Source: Ariolimax columbianus (Eukaryota; Mollusca; Gastropoda; Stylommatophora; Arionidae). From it: a DNA stretch of 64,000 nucleotides. Shown piece by piece: positions 55,925 to 63,152 of the stretch (the stretch's first letter is position 1; each line of letters starts with the position of its first letter). Made by a program: the position numbers and the translations under genes. The DNA lies in the NCBI GenBank assembly GCA_036924085.1, contig JAVGWX010000025.1:31879921-31943920 (forward strand), given 5' to 3'. Under the pieces are notes generated by a model that was given only the letters and a program-made list of their open reading frames with translations, ran no database searches and was not told the DNA's origin.

Positions 55925-56442
55925 CCGATTTCAACAGGCGTTTCTGTAGGGATGCCCTCCTTAGCCTTTGGCTGTCCCCAGCCTAGCTGCAAGGCAGCAG
56001 TTATTTTTGGTCAGAGTTGTCTCTCTTAGGGAAGTTGTCTCGCAGGACTATCGAGTCTTCCCCACTCGTGTCTATAGGGTGTGGCAATGATATGATATGA
56101 TGGACTATGTACTAGTTTGTACTATCTCGGAAGAGAGGCAGTCCAGTGTGTCTGTATCCCAGGATCGTCACGTCCTGCCAGAAACGTAACATATGCATGT
56201 GAGTGGGGTATCTCTTTGCTCCCTTTATTTTCTCGGCTTCTCTGCAGTGATGGTACGCCTAGCATTCCCCGCCACCTGGGAGGTTGTCACAATAGGGCAG
56301 AGGTGCAATCTCCGCTTTCCTGCATCTCTTCTGCGTCTATTGGGATGACTTATAGCAGACAGAGGTAAAGAGCGAGGCAGGAGTGCATTTAACCAGGGGA
56401 CAAGCCTGGTCATGGCACGGAGATGTTGATTGCCTAGTATGC

Positions 56443-56933
56443 GGACATATCTCATGATCAAGGGTTGAGTCTCAACAGTTCGCAGTGCGGTGGCTGCTCT
56501 ACTACGTATGACACCCCAACTGTGAACTAAGTCTTCTACTAGTGGTTTCACTCCTCAACCCCTTATGGGGTGAATATCGAGCAGCTTCCCGCTCGCTTTG
56601 ATCGGCGGACGGCAGAGACCTCTTTCTGCGGCTCCACCGGGTCGGGCTGAGACGCGTCCCAGGTCCCAACCATATCGTAGCCTCCCATTGCAGTGGTGCT
56701 GAGATTTAGGGTGGGATTCTGGCTTAGAGGCGTTCGGCCGTAATCCCTCAGATGGTAGCCTCCCACTATTGGCTTATCAGCCAAGCAGGTGGACCAAATG
56801 TCTGCGACCTGCGATTCCTCTCGAATTAAGTAGGATTATCGTAGCAACGCCTGTCATTAGTAGGGTAAAACTGACCTGTCTTCCGAGGGTCTAATACCAG
56901 CACCCGTTTACTATTAGACCCAACGAATCAAGA
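56443..56933 (-). rRNA. 28S rRNA 3'-terminal pseudogene fragment
   Basis: Minus strand matches the end of 28S rRNA: a diverged form of the helix around ACAGGTCAGTTTTACCCTAC, then AATTCGAGAGGAATCGCAGG, GCCAATAGTGGGAGGCTACC, TAGAGCAGCCACCGCACTGC and onward to ATGAGATATGTCC near 56445, close to the natural 3' end (human TACGTAGCAGAGCAGC... aligns with TACGTAGTAGAGCAGC). Many substitutions at positions that are nearly invariant in animals show it is a pseudogene. It lies immediately 5' of the minus-strand I/Nimb-like LINE, in the same orientation. Confidence 0.85.
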
Positions 56934-56956
56934 GAGGGCTTTTTAGTCAGTCAATG

Positions 56957-57093
56957 GACAAGTGTCTGAAACCTGCGATTCCTCTAGGGTTGAGCAGGAT
57001 TACCGTAGCAATGTTCTTTCATTAAGAGGGTAAAACTGACCTGTCTTCTGTGGGTCTAATCCCAGCACACGTTCCCTATTAGACCCAACGAAA
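56957..57093 (-). rRNA. 28S rRNA pseudogene fragment, second copy
   Basis: Minus strand repeats part of the preceding fragment: GGGAACGTGTGCTGGGATTA, CAGGTCAGTTTTACCCTC and TACGGTAATCCTGCTCAACC, GAATCGCAGGTTTCAGAC. It is closer to canonical 28S than the first copy at some sites (GAGCAGGATTACCG). It joins 18S sequence at about 57094. Confidence 0.85.
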
Positions 57094-57187
57094 GTGCTCT
57101 CAGCCTGTCAGTCATTTTACAGTGTTGGTGTGTTGAGTCAAATTAAGCCGCAGGTTCCACTCCTGGTGGTGCCTTCCGTCAATTCCT
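57094..57187 (-). rRNA. 18S rRNA pseudogene fragment, short copy
   Basis: Minus strand AAAGGAATTGACGGAAGG then CACCACCAGGAGTGGAACCT and GCGGCTTAATTTGACTCAAC, the universal central region of 18S rRNA. It ends abruptly at 57187, where a 50-bp unrelated segment (atcgaacactggatgcgggc) follows. Confidence 0.9.
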
Positions 57188-57237
57188 TTATCGAACACTG
57201 GATGCGGGCCAATCGAGCCACCGAGAGACTAGCCTCA

Positions 57238-57290
57238 GATTTCCGAGGGTCTAATTCCAGCACACGTTCCCTATTAGACCCAACGAAAGT
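57238..57290 (-). rRNA. 28S rRNA pseudogene fragment, third copy
   Basis: Short repeat of the 28S segment (tccgagggtctaattccagc then acacgttccctattagaccc) with the same abnormal junction to 18S as at 57093/57094. The shared junction shows that the 28S-18S fusion was duplicated after it formed. Confidence 0.8.
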
Positions 57291-57348
57291 GCTCTCGGCC
57301 TGTCAATCATTTCAGTGTTGGCGTGTTCAGTCAAATTAAGCCGCAGGT

Positions 57349-57393
<45 letters not shown>

Positions 57394-57540
57394 TTTGCAA
57401 CCATACTTCCCCCGGAACCCAAACACTTTGGTTTCCCGGAAGCTGCCCGCAGAGTCACCGAAGCAACTCCTGCGGATCGCTAGTCGGCATCGTTTATGGT
57501 CAGAACTATGACGGTATCTGATCGTCTTCGCGCCTCTGTA
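57291..57540 (-). rRNA. 18S rRNA pseudogene fragment, longer copy
   Basis: Minus strand contains GATACCGTCATAGTTCTGAC, CATAAACGATGCCGACTAGC, GGGTTCCGGGGGAAGTATGG, TTGCAAAGCTGAAACTTAAA and GAATTGACGGAAGGGCACCA, a stretch of about 240 bp from the middle of 18S. It is better conserved than the 28S part. It ends at about 57540 next to a LINE fragment. Confidence 0.93.
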
Positions 57541-57544
57541 TTAC

Positions 57545-57790
57545 AAGTGTGATATTTAACGTGTGGCATTTGATTGAAATCAAAATCTAAAATGACAGAA
57601 CATGTTTCGCTACCATATAGGAGCGTACTGACGACATACCCATTGTAGACCATGGCCTTGGTTGTAGTTTTGGGGTTTTATCAGACACGTGTTGTGAGAC
57701 AGGAAAATATGGCAGCAGCTTTGCCAATGTGATTGCCTATTTGAGGGTCTAGGGAGAGCTTATTGTTGATGAAACTCAGTGTTAGACAAG
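57545..57790 (-). mobile_element. Short LINE C-terminal fragment
   Basis: Minus strand reads SLDPQIGNHIGKAAAIFSCL followed, after a stop, by VYNGYVVSTLLYGSETC. This is the thumb region of the zinc-finger-ended LINE type, truncated on both sides. Confidence 0.7.
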
Positions 57791-58043
57791 AAAGTGTACA
57801 GTTTTTGTATGTTCAGAAAAAAGATCAATTCAGACAAACAAATGAACAAGTTCTTCCCCTCCTCCCCTCCCCTAGGATTGAAGGAAAGAAAGAAAACAAC
57901 AAAATGTGATCTCAAAGAAAAGAATCAATTCATTTTTACAGTGCACAATACACATTTTTCTTATATTAACAAGAACATCAATTAAAAGTTCTCATTTACT
58001 GAAAGATGACCAGAAGCTGACCACCCTTAGCATAGATCCTGAA
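57791..58043. other. AT-rich unique spacer
   Basis: Non-repeated, A-rich plus strand; no supportable feature. Confidence 0.5.
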
Positions 58044-58655
58044 TATACTTGATCATTGGGTTATGTTATGTAAGTAAACTTGACTATTGGGTGTATGTTA
58101 TGTAAGTAAACTTGACTATTGGGTGTATGTAATGTAAGTAAACTTGACTATTGGGTGTATGTCATGTAAGTAAACTTGACTATTGGGTGTATGTCATGTA
58201 AGTAAACTTGACTATTGGGTGTATGTCATGTAAGTAAACTTGACTATTGGGTGTATGTCATGTAAGTAAACTTGACTATTGGGTGTATGTCATGTAAGTA
58301 AACTTGACTGTTGGGTGTATGTCATGTAAGTAAACTTGACCATTGGGTGTATGTTATGTAAGTAAACTTGACTATTGGGTGTATGTTATGTGAGTAAACT
58401 TGACCATTGGGTGTATGCTATGTAAATAAACTTGACTATTGGGTGTATGTTATGTAAGTAAACTTGACTATTGGGTGTATGTTATGTAAGTAAACTTGAC
58501 TATTGGGTGTATGTTATGTAAGTAAACTTGGCTATTGGGTGTATGTCATGTAAGTAAACTTGACCATTGGGTGCATGTCATGTAAGTAAACTTGACTATT
58601 GGGTGTATGTCATGTAAGTAAACTTGACCATTGGGTGTATGTCATGTAAGTAAAC
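58044..58655. repeat. 32-bp minisatellite (about 19 copies)
   Basis: Unit taagtaaacttgactattgg plus gtgtatgttatg, with a t/c variant (ttatg or tcatg) and tgacc/tgact variants distributed in runs. Very regular period. Confidence 0.96.
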
Positions 58656-58739
58656 TATTTTATATGTTTTCATCTTCAAAAATGTTATTCAATTGGTGTT
58701 TGTCTGATCAGAGAATGTTGGGTCTGTCTTAGTTCTGCT

Positions 58740-59640
58740 GCGTTGAGGCTTTTTGGTCCTGCTAGATCTAAAGTCCCGTCGCTTGGACAAAGTCCCCAGT
58801 TCTCTCCAGATCTGGGTGGTAGCCTCACAGCATATGCGTCGTCTCAACTCCCTCTGGCTAGGTTTCCTATCACAGGTCTCTGTGTATTGGGCAGTTTTGT
58901 AGGATGTGTTCAGGTCGTCTCCAGTTCCATTTGGGCAGTCACTTGTGGGGATGTATGTGACCCAATAGTCTGCAATGGCCTGTTCTCAGGCAAAAGATGA
59001 TGGATTTTTGGTGTCTGTGGAGTTGGGGGATTGTTGGTGTCTGGGGAGCTGGTGGATTGTTGGTGTCTGTGGAGCTGGTGGATTGTTGATGTCTGTGGAG
59101 CTGGTGGATTGTTGATGTCTGTGGAGCTGGGGGATTGTTGATGTCTGTGGAGCTGGGGGATTGTTGATGTCTGTGGAGCTGGTGGATTGTTGATGTCTGT
59201 GGAGCTGGTGGATTGTTGATGTCTGTGGAGCTGGTGGATTGTTGATGTCTGTGGAGCTAGGGGATTGTTGATGTCTGTGGAGCTGGTGGATTGTTGGTGT
59301 CTGTGGAGCTGGTGGATTGTTGATGTCTGTGGAGCTGGGGGATTGTTGATGTCTGGGGAGCTGGGGGATTGTTGATGTCTGTGGAGCTGGTGGACTGGGT
59401 CATGTCCATTTCTTTCTTCCATTTTGAGTTGTACTGATTGTGTATGCTGGTTTTTGCCTCTCTGTAAAACACTGCATGTATAAGTTGTTTCATCTTGCCA
59501 TCTGCTATGGACAGGGCATCAGCTCTCTCATTCCCTGTGATTCCACAATACGAGGGTAGCCACTGAAGAGGTTTGTTGTTGAGCTCTGATTTGATTTCCT
59601 GCAACATTTGTTCACCTTTAATGTTTTGTATTGCTTCCAC
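58740..59640 (-). mobile_element. I/Nimb-like LINE 3' piece (RNase H C-terminus) split by a 26-bp array
   Basis: Minus strand from 59640: VEAIQNIKGEQMLQEIKSEL, then NNKPLQWLPSYCGITGNERA (the RNase H H/D segment) and IHNQYNSKWKKEMDM. The 26-bp array follows, and on its other side the LINE resumes with LRTGHCRLLGHI and EHILQNCPIHRD in shifted frames, ending near 58740. It abuts, head to head at 59640/59641, a plus-strand LINE beginning in the endonuclease. Confidence 0.82.
59001..59395 (-). repeat. 26-bp minisatellite within the LINE C-terminal region (about 15 copies)
   Basis: Plus-strand unit gttgatgtctgtggagctgg plus tggatt. LINE coding sequence lies directly on both sides (WKKEMDM upstream, RTGHCRL downstream on the minus strand). 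The unit itself reads TDINNPPAP and I cannot show which LINE residues it came from. Confidence 0.93.
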
Positions 59641-59913
59641 TAGTGATCAGAAACTCAAAAATTTTCTATCAGAGGATATGAATGTTTCCGCCAAGATCGG
59701 GACAAAAGATTCAAAGGAGGAATAATAACACTAGTTAAAAATTCTATACCAGCAGTAGAAACAAATAGATCTGGACCAGATGAATTAGAATACATCACAG
59801 TAAAAATATTCCTACCCAGTGGAGACTCAATGATAACAAACTGCTATAGTCCCCCAGCCACAGCTCTGGCAATACACAAAAGTCAAAATTGAAGAATCGA
59901 GACACCTCATAGT

Positions 59914-60076
59914 GGGAGATTTTAAGTCACTCCCCAAGCTGGGGCTACGAAATAATGGACCAGAGAGGGAGATTTTAACAGTCACTCCCCAAGCTGGGGC
60001 TACGAAACAATGGACCAGAGAGGGAGATTTTAACAGTCACTCCCCAAGCTGGGGCTACGAAACAATGGACCAGAGA
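59914..60076 (+). repeat. 53/55-bp tandem triplication within a LINE endonuclease
   Basis: Copies start with gggagattttaa at 59914, 59967 and 60022. Copies two and three are essentially identical; the first lacks 2 bp (ttttaagtcac for ttttaacagtcac) and has one substitution. Each encodes GDFNSHSPSWGYETMDQR. Period is out of frame. Confidence 0.96.
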
Positions 60077-60412
60077 GGCGAGGAGGTAGAAGATTGGATG
60101 ATAGAAAACAAACTCATCCTAATAAATAGGCCAGACGATAGGCACACATATTACTCTAGAACATGGACAAATATGAGTACTCCAGACCTTGCGATGGCAA
60201 CGGACGACCTTCACCGACTAATAGCAAGAACAGTCAACAGCCAACTGGGTGGGAGCGACCATGTCCCAATGACTTTAGAAATATGTAACATGGGACAAAC
60301 AGAGATAACAGACATGCACCCAAGCTGGAATTTTAAAAGAGCAAACTGGACTCTATTTAGAGAAAATGTAAATAAACTCTGTCAAGATATCCTATGCCAA
60401 AAATTTAAATAA
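59914..60412 (+). pseudogene. LINE endonuclease segment containing a recent triplication
   Basis: From GDFNSHSPSWGYETMDQRGE onward the frame is open to QDILCQKFK, including EVEDWMIENKLILINRPDD and LGGSDHVPMTLE. In front of it are two further near-identical copies of the GDFN segment (see the tandem repeat at 59914-60076), which disrupt the domain. Confidence 0.85.
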
Positions 60413-60643
60413 CAATGTTACCATCAAGACGTAGGCTATCATCCAGGCAGCAAAGAAATCAATTCCACGTGGAAAACGGAAAAATTATAAACCCTATTGG
60501 AGCAACAAACTTGAGAAAATGCACAAGGAACTAAGTGAGGCAAGAGATACCATGGACAAAAAATCCTTCACCAGAAAACATAGGGAAACAGCAAAATAAA
60601 AAACACATTCATAGAGCAAAAAAAGGAGGAGATCCAAAGAAGT

Positions 60644-61317
60644 TTGCATGAAAAGACTGCAAGCCTCAACATGGACAAGGATACAAGTAAACTCTGGAAC
60701 CTGACAAGAGCCTTAAATGAGGAAACCAGAGGGAGCCATGGGAAGACGGTTATTAAGGAAAATGAGAAACATCATACAGGGAAAATGGCAGCAAACATCC
60801 TAGCAGCATTTTTCAGAGATGAGAGTACCACAACATTGACACGAGAACGCAAACTAGAAGTAAAAAAAGAGATAAAAGAGAACCTGAAGACACAGAATGC
60901 GGATCCCTGCATGAAGTCATCATTCAGAATGATAGAGTTAAACACTGCTATTCAGAAACTGAAAAACAAGAAAGCTCCAGGAACAGATGGAATCACAAAT
61001 GAAATGATTAAAAACCTAGACCAAGGGTCAAGAAGAAAACTCCTGAAAATCTTCAATCAATCGTGGAGCAAGGGTAAGATCCCAGACCAGTGGTGGGATG
61101 CTATAATTATCACCATCAGAAAACCAAAAAAGGACAAGACAAGCAAGGAAAGTTATAGACCAATTAAGTCTGCTCGGCTGTGTTGGAACAATCATGGAAA
61201 AAATGGTAAACGCAAGACTAATAAAACATCTGGAAAAAAAACCATCTCCTACTCAATTCACAGTCAGCCTTTAGGAAAAACCGCAACACAGAAGACCAAA
61301 AAGTATACCTAACCCAG
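60644..61317 (+). pseudogene. LINE pre-RT linker and RT fingers, interrupted
   Basis: Open from HEKTASLNMDKDTSKLWNLT through AIQKLKNKKAPGTDGITNEM and KGKIPDQWWDAIIITIRKPK to ESYRPI, then shifted frames to TEDQKVYLTQ at about 61317, where the nested minus-strand LINE begins. The normal continuation EIENAFQG is found at 62704. Confidence 0.87.
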
Positions 61318-62703
61318 GTCAGGTCAGGTCAGGTCATCCCGTAACCGGTGAGGTCTTGGGGCACACATGAAGACATCCTCACAACTCCACGCCATCCCTC
61401 TCTGTCAGATGCCGCTGCCTGTGACTCTTCTGGTCGGAGACTGGTCCATTATTTTATGTTGTCCTCCCATCTCTTTTTGGGCCGGCCTCTTCGTCGTCTG
61501 CCATGCACCTTCCCGTGGAGGATTGTGTTTGCAAGACCATTTGATCTCGATATGTGACCGTACCAAGTGAGTTTCCTTCTTTTGACAGTTGCCAAGAGAT
61601 CTTCGAAAGGCCCAATTGCTGTTGTAATTATATCTCGTATTTCCTCGTTTGTAACTCGATCTTTGTACGTGACGTTTAAAAGTTTTCGGAAACATCTCAT
61701 CTCCAAGGCCTGTATCCTTCGTTGAAGGTCAGCTGTAACTGTCCAAGTCTCACACGCATAGAGGAATATTGACAGGACCAGTGTACGCATTAATCTGATT
61801 TTCGTGCGTAGTGCTAACCGTTTATCTTGCCAGATTTTGTTAAGCCGTGCAAGCGCCGCTATTGTCTGTGCTATTCTGGCCAACACTTCACATTTTGATC
61901 CTTCATCACTGACAATCGACCCAAGATATTTAAAACGGTCAACCACTTCGAGTTCCTGACCGTTAGCATTTATCTTGCTGTTGAAGCCCGTAGCGTTGTT
62001 GGTCATTAATTGTGTCTTTCCAGCGTTTATCTCCATACCATAGTCAAAAGCTGTTTCATAGAGCCTTCTGACCCATTCCTGGAGTTCTGCTTCTGAACCC
62101 GCCAACCCGTCGATATCATCTGCAAAACAAAGGTTGGTAATCGTTCGGTCCCCTATCTTGACAGTACCAACGTGACCTCCAAGTGCCTCACTCATAATTC
62201 CTTCAAGGAATATATTGAAAAGAGTTGGAGAGAGTGTACACCTCTGTCTCACACCAACTGTTGTGCGAAACCAGTCTCCTCGCCTCCCATTCACAAGAAC
62301 TGCGCTAGACGCCTTGTTATACAGGTGTTCAAGGACCGTTATAAAATTTCCGTTGATATTATTCATCCTCATGGTTGCCCAAAGCGCTTTATGCCATACC
62401 TTATCAAACGCCTTCTAAAAATCCACAAACACATGATACAGTGTTTGCTGATGTTCTAGATATTTCTCGCTTAGCAGCCTTAAATTAAATATCTGTTCTG
62501 TAGCGCTTCTTCCCTGTCTGAACCCTGCTTGCTCCTCGGCAATGATGTTCTCTGCTTGTGGTTTCAATCGGTCGAGGATTAATCTAAGCATGACCTTGCT
62601 AGGGTGGCTAATGAGGCTTATTGTTCTGTAATTTTGGCACAGCTTTAGGTTTCCAGACTTATGTAACGGTGTAACTATTGATTTCGTCCATAAGTCCGGC
62701 TAA
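61318..62703 (-). mobile_element. RTE-like LINE 3' half nested in another LINE
   Basis: Minus strand: RT from about WTKSIVTPLHKSGN, then EEQAGFRQGRSATEQIFNLR, HVFVDF-stop-KAFDKVWHKAL, CFADDIDGLAG, C-terminal GRRRRGRPKKRWEDNIK. A 3' tail of four ACCTG repeats (gtcaggtcaggtcaggtcat at 61318) follows. It separates two halves of the plus-strand LINE that rejoin in frame. 5'-truncated. No clear target duplication is visible. Confidence 0.88.
61449..62372 (-). pseudogene. RTE-like RT and C-terminal domain
   Basis: About 308 uninterrupted codons: VGVRQRCTLSPTLFNIFLEG, NLCFADDIDGLAGSEAELQE, YGMEINAGKTQLMTNNATGF, DRFKYLGSIVSDEGSKCEVL, FLYACETWTVTADLQRRIQA, RRKLTWYGHISRSNGLANTI and the GRPKKRWEDNIK end. 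FADD is intact; QGC is changed to QRC. Upstream, a stop (VDF-stop-KAFDKVW at about 62415) breaks it from the fingers. The well-kept frame suggests a fairly young insertion. Confidence 0.9.
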
Positions 62704-63128
62704 GAAATAGAAAATGCATTCCAAGGTAAGGAAAAAGTATTTTCGGTCTTTGTGGATATGGCAAATGTTTTTGACAAGGTATGGAGAGAAGGACTCCTCT
62801 TTAAAATATTAAACAACAAAATAGAAGGGAGAATGTATAGCTGGATACAAGACTTCCTCCGATACAGAACAGTAAGAGTCAAATTAGATGGATCACTGAG
62901 CCATAGAATAACTCTCCAACAAGGCATACCCCAGGGAGAGTCATCTCTCCTACCCTCTTTATCCTGTTCATAAACGACATAGCGGGAAAACTCCCAAAGA
63001 AAGTATTCAGTGCCCTACACGCTGACGACTTCGCAATGTGGAGTGCTGCAGACAAACTACCAACAGCTGAAAATAGAATGCAGACAGCACTGGACACTGT
63101 TGGAAAATGGGTTACAGATTATACTGGT
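62704..63128 (+). pseudogene. LINE RT palm and thumb, continuation after nested insertion
   Basis: Reads EIENAFQGKEKVFSVFVDMA, NVFDKVWREGLLFKILNNKI, RTVRVKLDGSLSHRITLQQG and then, after a frameshift near 62945, NDIAGKLPKKVFSALHADDF and TALDTVGKWVTDY. The palm motif is HADD in place of FADD. Confidence 0.85.
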
Positions 63129-63152
63129 TTAGAAGACTGCAGAGTCTGTATA
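63119..63152 (-). mobile_element. 34-bp CR1-like 3'UTR remnant
   Basis: tatactggtttagaagactg cagagtctgtata is the same sequence that precedes the 3' tail of the CR1-like copies at 3100 and 24410. It lies between the end of one LINE and the tail of the next. Confidence 0.6.

Larger units (their letters stand above)
51998..56440 (-). mobile_element. Near full-length I/Nimb-like LINE
   Basis: Minus strand: possible leader (56440-55930), APE endonuclease (55700-55050), linker, RT (54390-53680), thumb (53680-53080) and RNase H (53020-52470), then C-terminal residues and a short GAA-type 3' tail at 51998. All three enzymatic domains are present in the order of the I group. I find no convincing gag-like ORF1, which should lie upstream. 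It is dead: about four frameshifts and two nonsense codons. A second copy of its 3' quarter is at 63153-64000. Confidence 0.9.
59641..63128 (+). mobile_element. I/Nimb-like LINE (endonuclease to thumb), split by a nested LINE
   Basis: Plus strand: endonuclease (FSIRGYECFRQDRDKRFKGG, GDFNSHSPSWGYE, LINRPDDRHTYYSR, STPDLAMATDD, QLGGSDHVPMTLE), linker (SIPRGKRKNYKPYWSNKLEK), RT fingers (KKAPGTDGITNEMIKNL) to about 61317. After the nested insertion it resumes at 62704 with EIENAFQGKEKVFSVFVDM and LHADDFAMW (FADD changed to HADD), ending in the thumb at GKWVTDY. RNase H is missing at this end. Many frameshifts; not active. Confidence 0.87.

Noticed and set aside
51998..56440. Active I/Nimb-like LINE
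   Set aside because: Frameshifts near 55525, 53680, 53045 and 52500, stops at 54399 and 52163, and no recognisable ORF1.
56443..56933. R2-type site-specific LINE in a 28S gene
   Set aside because: 28S sequence occurs only on the 5' side of the LINE and ends at its natural 3' terminus; the usual internal R-element target region is absent.
57291..57540. Functional 18S rRNA gene
   Set aside because: Only about 240 bp, fused to 28S sequence in an order not found in rDNA, and flanked by a LINE fragment.
57779..57985. 68-codon plus frame starting MLDKKVYSFCMF
   Set aside because: Lysine- and asparagine-rich translation of AT-rich sequence, no homology or splice context.
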